Assembly (NCBI GenBank): GCA_004794655.1
Contig: SMMW01000056.1
Coordinates: 744,001-808,000, forward strand
DNA length: 64,000 nt
Source of the DNA: Marisa cornuarietis
Lineage: Eukaryota; Mollusca; Gastropoda; Architaenioglossa; Ampullariidae
Direction: 5' to 3'
In this document: positions 12,301 to 24,800 of the stretch, one piece after another
Layout: each line of letters begins with the position of its first letter
Numbering within the stretch: position 1 is the stretch's first letter
Position numbers and translations under genes: made by a program
The notes under the pieces: model-generated
What the model saw: only the letters and a program-made list of their open reading frames with translations
Told to the model about the DNA's origin: nothing
The model's database searches: none

Positions 12301-15300
12301 CAGTCAAAATGAACAAAAATGCATCTTTAAGTAAACATTACTCATATTAAGTGCATAAGGTTGATTTAGACTCAGTCTGGCTTATTTTTTAACAACAAAG
12401 TAATAGAAAATCTTAAAAATGCATTAAAGATTCTTTCTAAAACAGGAGCAAGCAGCTTAATCAGATGTACAAAGATAGGAATAAATGTTTCAAAATGTGT
12501 ATTATATTTTGGTTTAAGGATATACCAACAGGAGCAGACAGCTGTGTTACAAGTCTAGCAAGTGATGCTTCTGGAAGATCACTCCTCATTGCTGGCTGTG
12601 GGGATGGCACTGTACGACTATTTGATCGGCGCCTTGCTCCCACAGAATGGTGAAATTGAAATAGCATTTAAGGGGGCATTTATGGCTATGTCAAAAGTGA
12701 ATTTTAGTGGAGAAAAGTTGAAGTTAAAAAGAAATCCTTTTGGAATGAAGGCTGCATATTTTTTACATGCATCTCACATTATGCGTAATGGGTTAGAACA
12801 TACCTAAGAATAAGAATTTGTTTATTGGCCAAGGGACGTTGGACTCAGAATATGGTTTGATGATGAAAGAGACAGAACAAAAGAAAGAATAATCAGGCCT
12901 ATCAGATACATATGCTCATACACACTAGGGATGAAACAAAAAATAAAATGCAGAAAATTTTATGCAGATTAGCACAGTAAGATTTTTGGTGTGATTTGTC
13001 AAATACTTAAGACTGTTTTGCATACAATTTTTTTTTAAGGAGAAACTAATTAGTTCACCTCTGTTCCAGATGTAGGTCATGTAGTACAGTTTGTGTTTGT
13101 TGCAGCCGTGTAATGACTCTGCGGGAACACAGTAGTTGGGTCTTGAATGTTCATCTGCAACGTGGGGCTGAGGGAAAAATCATCAGTGCAAGGTGATCAT
13201 GCTTTGCATCTCTCTTGAATCTGGAATCTATGAATCTATGAATCTTGAATGTGGAATCTGGATCTATGGTAGAACATTGACAGCTGTTCTTAGGCTTGAA
13301 GTGTTGGTCACTACAAGAGTGGCAGCAACAGAGTTACCTTGTTTTCTTTTAAGAAAGAAAATAGCAATGACATTGTTAACCCCATATGAGTGAAGGAGAC
13401 AAAGAGCAGTTATGATAGAGTTAACAACATAAGGGTAATGAATACAAAACTTACACCAGTCTAGAAATACCAAAAACTATGCTGCTACCACTTTTGGAAT
13501 ACTAAAAAAATTAAGAAGGCAAACCTCCGATGCAAAGCCAATATAAATGAATGATGAAGAATTCAATAAGAATAACTGCTAAAAGAGTGTAGATTTTCCT
13601 TTTTGCATCTCAGAGGCATTAAATATTTTTTAATTTGTTCTTTTCCAGCGTCAGTGGAGACATCCGATTCTGGGATCCACGTTTCACAGAATCAGTTCGT
13701 GTCCACAATACGCAAGCAGGCTTCACAGCAGTAGACATTCATCCCCGGGCAGATGTTATAGCATGGTAGGACTACCTTCAAGCTTCTTGGTTTCTTTCTT
13801 AACATTACCAGACAACATGACTGCTAGGAGGTTAGGGGAATACAACTGCTTTTTAACCAAACAAATTCTTGCCCTAGTTAGTGGGGTTAGCTGCCATTGC
13901 CGTAAGCCGTACTGAACCCAGGTGCTTCCACCCTAGACCGCTATAGCAAGCTTTGCGAAAGAGAGTTCAGCTGTCATTTTGTTTGACTCATGGGTTACGC
14001 TACATGCAGGCTTTGCTGTCATCATGCTCTTTAGTCTGCCTGCCTACAGCTTGACTGCTTGTGGTCAGTTGTTCCCCAGAGCTGTTTTGCGCAAGCAGTT
14101 ATCAAGAAAATCCTCTGCTAATCATCACCCAGTCTGCTTACTAGGCTGCTGCTGTTCATCACTTCATGGCCGTGACATTTGTGCAGGATAGTTAGAGGCT
14201 TGTGGACTCCATATTGGTCCATATACTCCATCCTGATATACAACGGGACTTAGAAACTGCAAATCCGGGGAGCAGTGTCACACCTACATTGCAAATGTGT
14301 CTTGCCCTTCGTTTTTATGTGACAGGTGCATTTCACTTTCTTTGAATGTCTTTTACGTAACGCATTGCGCTCGACGCCCTGTGCTTAATGTCTTGTGAGA
14401 AAATACTCCATATAGGAGCTTTTCATTATTATTCTTATTCCTATTATTATTATTATTATTATTATAAAATGCACACTGGCATCAGCATTTCACAAAGATT
14501 GTATAAAGTCACTATTGAATATGTATCCAGTAACAGTCTGCAGTGCTGTAGGTAAATGAAGTGTACTGGTTACATCATAATGTGTGTCAAAGCATCATTT
14601 CCCCACCTCCTTTTTTCCCACATGATATTTTTTTATATGGTTAAAAGAAATAAAAAATTTGCTGAGGAGCATCACTTCAAAACTGATCATTCTTGGGATT
14701 ATTGACAGAAAAATTTGCACAGTTTGCCCTTCCCTACTGCATTTTTAAGCCAGTTTTTACTTTTCATACCCTTACTAGCCAAATATGATGCATATTAACT
14801 TAAAAAAAATACTCTGAAGCAGATGGAGAGAAGGGAATAGTTTAACAAAGTAATAAATTGCTTTATATATATATATATTTCAACAGGTCATCTGCAATGC
14901 TGAATTGCTATTTATGATGTTGTGGCAAAATGACCTGGAAGCGTTCACGACGCGAGGATTCTTCAGCAGTCAAGTGTTTTCGCTGAAACAAAAGCACATT
15001 CAAGATATATAAAAAGATAACAAGCATGACCACAAGAACGTAACACATGACGTTTAGGCAAATCAAATTAAACGATGGGTTTTTGAAAGTCTCTCAACTT
15101 GAGGAACAAACGTCTTCAAACAACACCCAGATTTCCTTGTTTCTCAATTTCTTACAGGGGGGTAGATTTTCTTGATCTCTCTTCCCTTCCATTGTTGACA
15201 ATATAAATATAGAAATGTTCAACGTGTTTTAGCTGACATAGAATGTAATGGTACATAGAAACAAAGCTATCCAGTACCGATATTGTCATTTTACCTACTG

Positions 15301-16737
15301 ACTAAGGATTTTCTAATGCTATATTTATGAGCTTTTGTCACAAACTCTTGATTATTTTCAGTCAGTTTGAGACGCTTGCGAGTAACCCACATCAACACTG
15401 ATGTTGCTGGCTTATCAAAGGCTATTTGCCACAAAAAAAACTGAAAATCATGTCAAATACCAAAATACTTACCAAACAAACAAAAGGCGGCATATTTCAA
15501 CTTTTCGTGGAAAGCAAAGTGTCCTTCTCCAATTCTTGGGGAAAACCCATGTGTGTACTACAAGTTTTCTGGTTTGCGCATTAGAACGTATGGATTTCCA
15601 AGGTGTTCCCCCAGGGTCAGAGTGTCAAGCCCGCGTATTCAAATGTGGACTGCCCATGAGCTGCGCTGTGGTTAAAGGGCTGACATCTTTCGCATGCCAC
15701 TCGCTCGCCTAGCAACCAGCCAGCTCATGGGAGGTTAGAGGTTTAGCAATGTGTAAGATGCCCACGCAGCAACTTTTTGGCCCCTGAACTCTCTTTTGCT
15801 GAGCTTATTATATCGGTCTAGGGTACTTGGGTTTTCCATGGGCTCTGGCAGGAAGGACTGCTAACCCCACTGACCAAGGGCGATAATTTGTTTGGTTAAA
15901 GAACAGTTGTAACCCTTAAGAGTCAAACTTTCACTATCCAGCAGGAAAAAATGGATTCCATCTGGCAGGTTGCCAATACTGTGTGTTCTCCTTACATCTC
16001 TCACTTGGGTCAACTGTTCCCACACTTTCCCACCATTAACTAAAAGTCCAGCCTTTAAGCCTCTAATAGTTAGCTTATCTGGTAAGTATTGAAGAAGATA
16101 ATTTACAAGGAAAATTTCATAACTTAAGAGTTTTGCTTTTGTAACTTTTGAGTGCTGCATTTTGGTTTCAGTGGTGTACTAGGACAGATGATCAACGTAT
16201 ACAATGAAAGTGGAGATGTGCTTAGCACCATCAAGTATCATGAGGGATTCTTGGGTCAGCGCATTGGCACAATCAGCTGCTTGGCTTTTCATCCACATCT
16301 TGTGAGTCTTGATCTGGTGTGTCTTTTGCACCAGGTTCAACCCATTCTTGTTTGCAGTCATGTCTTTTTTTGCACCAGTTTTGAAACCCATTCTCTTTTA
16401 CAGTCTTGTGAGTGTGAAAAGTTTGTGCCACATATTTGGCCAGATTTCATCTGGACAGGTTTGTTATTAATGGGGGCTTTAGAAAGTCCATTATGTACAT
16501 ATGCTTGTTGGTGTACCTAGTATAGTCTTATTATTTTCAGATTTTAGTTTTTATAAGTAAATTTTTATATTTTCATTTATTTTATGTAAAACTAATGATA
16601 GTGGTGCTGATAGTTTAGGGCTTTTGGAACCCTTTGACACTGGAATGCTCATTGTGACTGTACAGGTGAAATTGGCTGCAGGCAGCACTGACTCATTCAT
16701 TTCTGTCTACTCAACACCTGTGTCAAAACGAATTTGA
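233..16737 (+). CDS. RPTOR: Raptor, regulatory-associated protein of mTOR (3' part of gene)
   Basis: Raptor is the mTORC1 scaffold that presents substrates to the mTOR kinase. The exons I support are 233-304, 2869-3134, 4412-4473 (tentative), 4658-4811, 5070-5280, 5955-6069, 11188-11312, 11451-11555, 11990-12096, 12519-12649, 13106-13192, 13649-13765, 16172-16301 and 16666-16737 (TGA at 16735-16737). All junctions are GT-AG and phase-compatible, and they give about 583 residues. The linker contains KVFDKGP, matching the KMFDKGP stretch of vertebrate raptor. It is followed by RNSRVR, NRLDDQIFVN, SIWDWE, DDGAVRIW, DIPTGADSCVTSL, DGTVRLFDRR, SGDIRFWDPR and GQRIGTISCLAFHPHL, which are the blades of the C-terminal WD40 propeller in order. 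The protein ends STPVSKRI. The N-terminal caspase-like (RNC) and HEAT regions must lie upstream of the window. Two large inverted-repeat elements sit in its introns. Product identity is very secure; the first and third exons are less so. Confidence 0.95.
2869..3134 (+). CDS. RPTOR: Raptor exon: linker with second AMPK-type site and last HEAT helix
   Basis: The acceptor is CTCCACAG at 2861-2868 and the donor is AGG|GTAAGT. The translation contains NLRRCSSGTSI, aligned with the MRRASSYSS stretch of vertebrate raptor. It then has NNVYTSVWRSLLLLATDPHPE, matching the vertebrate VYTQIWRVLLHLAADPYPE segment at the end of the HEAT region. The second serine of RRCSS (codon 2982-2984) has Arg at -3 and Leu at -5, as at human Ser792. 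The exon ends on a complete codon, which constrains the start of the next exon. Confidence 0.93.
4412..4473 (+). CDS. RPTOR: Tentative small raptor exon required by codon phase
   Basis: The exon at 2869 ends on a full codon, while the exon at 4658 begins at codon position 3, so they cannot join directly. A 62-base segment between TTCTCAG and CAG|GTTACA starts at position 1 and ends after position 2, exactly bridging them. It encodes AIKSFADYVVQVFL and a few further residues, with no homology I can name. Alternatively, exon 4658 may begin at 4674, after a CCCAAG acceptor, which would also keep the frame without this exon. Confidence 0.35.
7461..7696 (+). repeat. Two-copy direct repeat, period about 166 bases
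   Basis: The stretch at 7461-7530, containing CAGAATTAGCCAC and AAGTTACATGT, recurs at 7627-7696 with CAGAATTAGCCAC and AAATTACATGT. Both copies lie inside the DIRS-like element and have diverged by substitutions and small indels. Confidence 0.6.
9050..10120 (+). pseudogene. Degenerate DIRS/Gypsy-type reverse transcriptase and RNase H
   Basis: In one frame from 9061 the sequence reads QDISRLNTFLCPP, like the RPVLDLSRLN start of this RT class. In another frame from 9141 it reads VTIDLANAYLHTPLH, the motif with the first catalytic Asp. Further on it reads VKKEKSDLAKLI and then MRFQTW at 9499. Around 10020-10070, AEALSRKEHIF and, one frame over, PRKWSLHP resemble the end of the RNase H region. 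The pieces lie in different frames with stops between them, so no intact protein is encoded. Confidence 0.72.
10737..11023 (+). repeat. Large imperfect palindrome at the 3' end of the DIRS-like element
   Basis: The arm at 10737-10790 runs from TTTTTGGTGGTAAAA to TACTTACCAGATGACATGAC. It is repeated in reverse complement at 10970-11023, with about 180 bases between. The distal part of this palindrome also contains the right terminal repeat that pairs with 6390-6555, so inverted repeats of two scales are nested. DIRS elements are known to carry an internal region complementary to their ends. Whether this is that region or a separate small element inserted here cannot be decided by eye. Confidence 0.65.
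13806..16091 (+). mobile_element. Second inverted-repeat element, related ends, in the next-but-few raptor intron
   Basis: This element occupies nearly the entire intron between raptor exons 13649-13765 and 16172-16301. Its left arm (13806 to about 13965) carries ACCAGACAACATGAC, then AACCAAACAAATT and GTGGGGTTAGC, then ACCCTAGACCG. The reverse complement of the right arm (about 15795-16091) carries the same blocks in the same order, with an extra 100 or so bases near the tip. The terminal ACCAGA motif matches the element at 6390-11023. The 1.8 kb interior has an ATT microsatellite near 14440-14465 and no recognisable coding. It is probably a non-autonomous relative of the DIRS-like element. 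Confidence 0.65.
16302..16415 (+). repeat. Short tandem duplication beside a raptor splice donor
   Basis: Immediately after the donor CTT|GTGAGT at 16302, a block of roughly 50 bases with TTTTGCACCAGGTTCAACCCATTC recurs as TTTTGCACCAGTTTTGAAACCCATTC in interrupted form. A second CTT followed by GTGAGT also occurs near 16405. The copies are diverged. Confidence 0.45.
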
Positions 16738-19700
16738 CCTGCAGTCACCAGCTAGTTATGCACAGATTTTGTGAGCTGGTCAGGCCTCCAGATGTGTGTC
16801 GTTAGACAGGAACTTTAAGAACAGAGCACGGAGTGGGACATGAGGAGAAGAGTAAGTGGTGGTGTTGCTGTCACACATAATTGTAGATACTGACAGAAAC
16901 AATTCTTATTTAAACAGAATGGGAATTTTTGACGAACTTCTTTGTCATTTTGTATTGTGAGTGCAAGCACAAAATTCCCACTTACATTTGGTGAGCCATT
17001 CACAAAGTATGTAACCAATGAAGTGAGGAGACTGCCGTGAAGACTGTGTCAAATTCTGACCACTGTTAACTTGATATGTTAGCCCTGAAGAATCCATAGC
17101 TTGCACCTTTTGGGAACATCTGTCGTGACAAACCAGAAAGCATGATTTGTTGAGATAAGTTTTGACTGTCTCCATAGAACCATGCTATAGTACGGTACCT
17201 GTGGCATTTCGGGAAGTACTGACATCTGGTGAAGTGATTATCAGAAGATGGGTGGCTCTTACTAAAAGCCATACATCTGAGTGTCTTGGTGAGTGATTAT
17301 GTAGAAACAGTTAATCCTGAGCATTACTTGGAAAAACAGCTAACCCTAAACGTTACTCAGGCTTGGAAGTTCATGTGAAAATAGTTCACCCTTCAGCATC
17401 ACTTGCAGTAACCTGATTTGATCCCAGTTGCAGTGTTAAGTGCAAGTACCGCTTGGGGTTAACCATTTTACATAAAATTCCAAAATCAAGCAATGATAGG
17501 GATTTTAATGCAAAGGGGTTACACTTTCTAATCAACTTCTGTTGATGCAGTGGGCTGTTAACATTGTTTAATTTTCAAATACTTAACCTTTTGTGATCAT
17601 CATCAGGCACTAAGCAAGTTTATAAAACTATACCTTATTGAAGTGCTAACTAAAAAAATATAGATTTGCTATTGGAAAATAATTAGGCATGATGTGCATT
17701 TTGAATGCAGGAAATGTTTCCTCTGCTTATTGTTAGTAGCTACGAGTAGCTAGTATGAATCACCATTTCAAAACTGGAATGCAGATGTGTGTAATCTGTA
17801 TACAGTTGTGATGTTTAAAATAACATTATGGGTGTGGAAATTATTAGTTTACTGGTCTTAGTAGGACATTGTAACGGTATTTCTACCTACAGTGTTTGAA
17901 TGGTTCTCTTTTTACAGATGAGTTCCAGTCAGTCAGTAACAAAATCTAGTCTTTGGGCTTTTGTGCATGAAAACTCTGAACTTCCCCTCATCCCAACCTT
18001 TCTATATCTTCCCTGACCATCTTGCAACCTGCCCCCTCAGAAAATATTTTTTCCACCCTCTTTCAACCTTTTTCACTGTTCGCTTTCATTTTTCATTCTT
18101 CCTCGTTAGGATTCAGGCACGCCATACTAGTTTGTTACTACTTTTACAGGCTCCTCCTTTTGCTGCTCAGATAAATTCAAAAAACAAAGAAGTTTACCTT
18201 AGGTTTCATTTTGTTTGGATGTCATGCATACCAATGGCAGTGATGGGATCCATCACTCTCAACCTCAGAAACATCACATGTTGATCTGTACAATTTTTCA
18301 GGGGTTTGGCAATGTCTAATTTGTAAGATGCAGCATGTTGAGATATGCTTTATTTTATTGTAGAAACCAAATTAGGTCCCATTAGAAAAGAAAACATTTT
18401 AACAATTATTTTTCATACAGTGATTATGACAGCGGCATCTCATTGCATGTGTGATTGGTAAATACCTTTTCTTCTTTTTATACTGTAATTGCTTCAGCTG
18501 GTTCTCAGAATGGCATATGGCAAGCATATTTTGCCACTTTATCAAGTAGCATGTTCCTACAGTGTGGACGGACTGTCATATATAGACATAAACAGGAGAG
18601 AGAGTGCATGCCTCCCAGAATATCATTGAATGGTGCAGATCAAACAAAGCAAATAGTGGCATTTATCATTTGTCAGAAACCTGAAAGTTATTGTGAGCTG
18701 TATGCATCATGTTGAATTAAACTTCTCCCAACACAGCAGACAGATGAAAAAGACAGAAATATAAATAAACAGAATTTTTGTCTTCTTAGTACTGTGCTAT
18801 ATGAAAGAGAAATAAGATGGTGCAATGGGTTTTTTTTTTGTTTTTGTGGAAAAACAGTTTTTTTACAATTACAGTGCACCATACATCTTGTGGAAGGCAG
18901 AGTTTTGTAGGAATGTAAATTGACATTCCATGTAAGGATTCATCTTTAATCCATCAGACTCCAACTGCCTCAGAAAGATATAAACAAAATAATAGAACAC
19001 ACGTTGCAATATATTTTGTTTACGTTTGAATAAAAATTTTAAACATTCTTGACCAGTAATTAAAAATTTGTCCAAATTTATAACCAGCTGCTGAGGTAGC
19101 AAATAATTTTCTGTTTAGTTTCTGTATCATTTTGATGACTTTTTAGATTGAGTGGCAGATATAAATCACAAATAGGGTATTTGCTTCATATTAGAAATTC
19201 TTCTCGAATGTGACTCATCTTACAGTCATTTCATGCTTCTTCAGAAAGAATAAAGTCAATAATTAGGATGCAGAGAAATGAATGTTAAAATTATGAGTGT
19301 TAATGATTAAAAAGGGTGTGAACATCTTTTTTTCTATGTTAAATTTTCATATAAATCATGTAAAAATGATCTGATTAAAGGGTGAAATGTTAGTGTCAGC
19401 TGTATGCAACATTTCAGGGTTTTTTTTGAAAGCATCAACATGGGTAACTTTCAAAATTGTTTTTATATATCTAGTCATTTGTTCTAGGTTTCATGTGAGG
19501 CAGGATTTTCAGGGACTTGAGAAAAAAAGCATAATAACAAACCATTGTATTTTTCTTAGATTTCCCAAGTACACTTTAGTATCTGGCTTGTATCAATTTT
19601 TATGGTGGTATCAAGATGTATAGGTGAAATGAAATGTGCAGCAATGTAGATCTTGGTTTTTAACCTTGTAGGTACAGTAATCACATGCACATGACAATTA

Positions 19701-20403
19701 ACTTGTGAACCTGTTGTTTGGTCCTGGAAAGGACATATTTATTGTCTGGTGTTGCATTTATGATTTAATGAGTGACATCACCATTTTTACTTCAGTGCAT
19801 TTCTTTTGGTGACATTTTAAATTCGGTGGTTTTTGAGTGTTGCAAGGACAAAAAATAAATTAATGTAACTTGCTTATCCTATGCAAGCACAAATCGGAGT
19901 AAGCAATCTGGGAGAGCTGGTGGTCAAATTTACTTTTCATTTGTGTCTAGAAGAACTCTGCCTACGGATGATTTTGTTTGGATAGTCTTTTTGGGAGCCA
20001 ACCTCAAAGCAGTCTCTTGGTGAGCACATGATTCTCAGCCCAGGATAGTAGAAAGGGATAGGATGAAATGTTCCTCCTGGCTACAAGAGTTTTCTGTCAG
20101 GTTGGGTAATAGTGGTTTTTTTTTTAGCAACAAAGTAAAATGGTCATTAATACATCTCTTGGCAGGTTTTTCAGTTACAGATGTTAAAGAGCATTACCTT
20201 AGACCATGCTTATAATGTAGAAGAGATGTGGATGCTACAGTGTGAAACATGGTTATTATATTTAACTTAGAATACATGGATATGGTTGCAAAGTGGTTAG
20301 TACACAATTGTACATAATGTACAATGGTTCAAGTTCATGGCATAATTGTTTTTGTACAGAATGGAACTATTGTGGAACAATGCAATTTGTTTGATTATTA
20401 AAC
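16738..20403 (+). other. Raptor 3' untranslated region and flank
   Basis: No further coding exon is recognised after the raptor stop codon. Candidate poly(A) signals are AATAAA at 19854-19859 and ATTAAA at 20398-20403, the latter followed by a TTTTGTGTGT tract. Which one is used cannot be told from sequence alone. Short reading frames here, such as at 17961-18284 and 18455-18715, look like chance. Confidence 0.4.
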
Positions 20404-21830
20404 AATTTTGTGTGTCCAGTATATTGTAGCTCTGCATGTTTGCTTAGGATGCAGGTGGGGAAGAGGGGAGATCATTGCTTAAACCACTTATCAGTAGCAA
20501 TTTCAGATATCAATTGCACACAATTCAGCCTGTAATGTACTAAAAAATGCAAAAGGGAAGGAGAAACAGTAGATTTCCCAAAACAAAGATATATAATTGG
20601 TTTAATCATCTTAAATAAACTGGGGTGGTCTCTGGCACTTCTGTTTGCCATCCACTTCACTCTTTGTGAACACCAAGAAAACACAAAAACTTAACAGACT
20701 TGAGCTTTAATAAGGGATAGTTAGCTGAGCACACACAGTGTGGGTACAGCAAAACCATCACCTGCAAACCTTAAACCCACATAATCAGGTCATTTAAATG
20801 ACAAAGAAAAGATAGTAAAAGACAATTTGCTGCACTTGTGTGGGGAAGAGATAATTTCATGATTCACTATTGCTATCAAAATAATGGTGAAAATGGTGCA
20901 TGATCTTGCAATGTACGTGGTGTAACGTTATGGAATACATCAGCTTAGATATGGTACATGAATGAACAGCAATGCGTAAATAATGTGGTGTATTGTTTCT
21001 GCAATTTTTGACAAGACTGCTTTGATGTTTTGCAATGACCACAACTGCCATGTTATCCATACAGCCATGCAAAATTGAGTTCATCATTTTAACAAAATTA
21101 TGTACAAAGTTAATGAAACTGATATCACATGCTGAAAAGGAAAGGGAGAGAAGGAGAAAAAGATGGAGACATTTTTTAATACAAAATGAACACACTGGTG
21201 GAAGTGGGGGGTAGGGCAAGCCATCCTTTCTAATCTGCACCACTCAACATGTCCCAGTAGCTTGTCTCACAAATCATATAACTCCATGATTGAGGACTGA
21301 AGCCAATCCATTGAATCCTGCTGGATGTGTACAACTAAGCCACAAATGTTTGGCGAGTCTAACCTTGCACGTACCGACACACAAAATCCCATCCACAATA
21401 GATCCAACACAGATCCTGCCCAAGCATTTCACACAGTTACAAAGTGTTTCAGTGCTTTCTCATTACTTTCTAGCATGCTTTGAAAAATTCCCCCTTTTCA
21501 CTTAAGATACCAACCCATCCATTCCCTGCCAAAAGAAAAACAAAACAGATTTTTAAATACACTGACCAAGGTTTGGTCCTTGTTCTTAACACTTCAGCTG
21601 ATAAAAGAGTATCTGTGTTTTGACCCATTCTTTAACCTTTTCCGCACCCTAGTCATTCACTTTGATCCTTCATTCTTCATTGTCACTCATGCAAGGAAAT
21701 GATGGTAACATACTTATCATGCCCAAGAAACTTGAGCAAGACCTTTCCTCTCCATACAAGTACACATACATACAAGTAGCAAGCACCCTGCCAAAGCTTT
21801 GTGACATTGCAATACACGATATGTTGACTT
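20404..21830 (-). other. CDK1 3' untranslated region and flank
   Basis: No coding exon is seen between the CDK1 stop codon and the end of the convergent raptor gene. A minus-strand ATTAAA at 20711-20706 could serve as the CDK1 poly(A) signal, which would leave only about 300 bases between the two transcript ends. Confidence 0.35.
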
Positions 21831-24800
21831 TTAAGGAAAATGTCTTGCAGCCGGCAGGTTGACTTTGTCGAGGTTGCTGAAGTAGGGATGACGGAGAATG
21901 CCTTTTGCAGAAATGCGATGCACAGGATCGAACAACAGCATTTTCTGCAAGACACAGATCACAAGACTGATTCACTTTACTGCAGGTGTGCTGCTGCTAA
22001 CTTAAGTTATCTAACAATTTTTTCAGGAAACCTTAGAACCACACTAAAATAAATGGCCAGAAAAAAAGCACAATAATCCAAAATGTACCAAAGCTGGTGT
22101 AGAAAGTATCTTTCGTGGTAGCTAGTGGTTATTTTGTTTCTCAGCTTTAGTTGGGTAGGCTGCTGCCTGACAGTTTCACAGAGAACCACAGAACACTCGC
22201 AACAGCAAACAACATTTTATAAATTTACACAGCTTGACACATCTAAGTCTCTAATCTTAGTAAGGAAAAGAAGGATATCTGTCTTAATTACAATCCTGGA
22301 CAATCAAAACCCACCTGTAGCAGGTCCATGCCCTGGTTATCTAAGCCCTTGACCGCTGTGTGGAGCTGTGAGCCTCTCCAGCAGGGGAACGTTGCTTTAT
22401 AATCAGGAAGCTGGCTCACTCCTGGCCAAGTTTCTTCTGTTGGGGTACCCAGAGTCCTGCATAAAAAGACCATGAAATAATTTTTCTTTCCCTGCTGGTA
22501 ATGCTCTTTGTCACCTGTTCCCGAGACCCAGCTCCTTTACTCTTTCACTGTACTATGCACAGAAAAACTTGACGTGTCAGCATGTTGGAACAGGTGTCTT
22601 TTTTTAAAAAATAAATTCTCATTTAGACGCACAAGGGCACACATACAAAAAATAGTTTTTTTTTCTGGTAATAATTGAAAATGATAAAACTTTCTGTAAC
22701 TTCCAATTAGGAAATCAGCAATAAGTGAGTATATATATACCTGAATATCCTGAACAACTGATCAATTTCAGAATCCCCATGAAAGAGAGGTCGTCTGTTG
22801 ATCATCTCAGCAAACATGCACCCCATGCTCCAGATGTCTACAGGTGTTGAATATCTTGTAGACCCCAGCAAAATTTCAGGGGCACGATACCACAGTGTCA
22901 CAACCTGAAAAAGTATTTTAAAAAAAACTATAGCCTGTCTTCTTTTCTTGCCTTCAGAAATAATTTGTATTATACTCTCAAATATTTTTAATGCTTTCCA
23001 GCTCTCCAATTAAAAAATTTCAGCATAAACATAACCAACAGATTCTTCTGGGCACAGAACTGGAAGACTTTAGCACAGAAGGAAAACATCTGCTTACACT
23101 TAATCATTTATGAACTTAACCCTGCTGTGCTATTTAAAAACAAAATGCAAGTCATGCTTTTGTGCATGGTTCAGGTTTTAAAGGGAAAGTCCGTGGGTCA
23201 CAAACTCAAGTTGTGCTGGCCTGTGTTAACTTATTTAAATTTGGCAGATTTTTAACATGCAAAGGCAGGCCAGCACATTTCGAGTTTGTGACCCATTTGC
23301 ACGTCTCGTGACAACAAAAGATCTTACATATGCATCTAACCAGTTTAAATCTCTAATTGGAGAGACTTTTTAAAGTGTTTTTTTAGAGTTCTGTTGGCTA
23401 CTTGAGAGTTTTGGATGCAGTGCTAGTATGAGGAGTACTCCAACAGGTAGTACCACGGAAATGTGAATTACATCATCGGCTAGCAAGAATGTGTGTGGCT
23501 ACATGCCATGATGCAAAGGACTTCTATAAGTTGTGACTGTGATTCCTCCTGTGCAATCGGCGTTATTACAGATCATTATGTAGTTTTGTAGAATCCTAAT
23601 CTATTCAACAAAACTACATCAAAATGTAATTGTTTTCCCAAAAGATTACACTAAAATGAGGTTTGCTTTTATGCAAATTGCTCTTATTTTTGTTTTGTTT
23701 TTTTTGCTCTATGATTTGCTTTTGTAAGCTTGTACATGCAAGGAAATAAAATATGAATAGAAAATTTAAAAACTTGCATGAAGAGGATACGGCCACATGT
23801 ACCTGTACATGTCCCACATCTAAAACTTTTTTTCTTTGGCCTGTGGGTGCTTGTTGAAGTTTTTGGATGTACACTATCAGATACTGCTGGAATTTGCACT
23901 GGGCAAGGAAATTTATGCAGTTCTGCATATTTATTGGTGAAAGCAGATGCTTCCAACCAAACAATACAGGACAAAGTACTCTTCATTTTTTGTATCATGT
24001 CTACACAGTGATACAATACTCTTAAGATTGCACACACTATCTGAATTAATTTCTGTACCTGCTTTGCCCATTCACGGGCTTTCTTTTAACTTACCTCATG
24101 AGTGTATACTCTGATAGGAATACCAAAAGCACGAGCTAAGCCAAAGTCTGCAATTTTGATGGTTCCGTTGTTGTCGATTAACAGATTCTGAGGCTTGAGA
24201 TCACGATGTAAAACTCTTCGCATGTGGCAAAAGAGAATGCCCTGAGTAATTTGGTACATGTAGCTCTGAAAGCAGAGAGTAAATGACAGGGTAAGAAAAA
24301 AGTGTATGACGGTGCAGGAAGGCAAAATGGTGAAAAAAGTAGGAAGCATTGCCAAGAGTTTATAAGACAAATCTATCTCAATACAAAAACACTTTTAAAA
24401 ACAAGAAAAATTATTTTGCTGGACGCCTCATTTTTCCAGCAATACTGGTATAAAATGTTGCTGCGTATCAACCAGCCATAGACAATTTTCTTAGCTTAAC
24501 CATACTCGTAACTCAAGTTAAGACTGCTACACAATGCAGCCCAGGTTTCAACTTCTGACATCTCACAGATGATTGAGAACCCAAGCAAAATGCCCTGGTA
24601 CTGACCTTTATAAGCATCCTGTCCATTGCCTGTCCTGCAGGAATGGTGTCCATATAGCGTTTGAGGTCCATGGAAAGAAACTCAAACACCAGGTAAAGCT
24701 TGTTTTCTTGCATAAGTACATCTTCCAAACTGGAAAAATAAAAATAAAAACCCAGCCTGTCAGCTGTGGCTGCTTCAATTTTCTCATTAGAGTCCTGTGG

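Noticed and set aside
18121..18284. Possible last raptor exon after a TTTTACAG acceptor (APPFAAQINSK...)
   Set aside because: The exon at 16666-16737 encodes LAAGSTDSFISVYS and a stop, matching the true raptor C-terminus, and is in phase.
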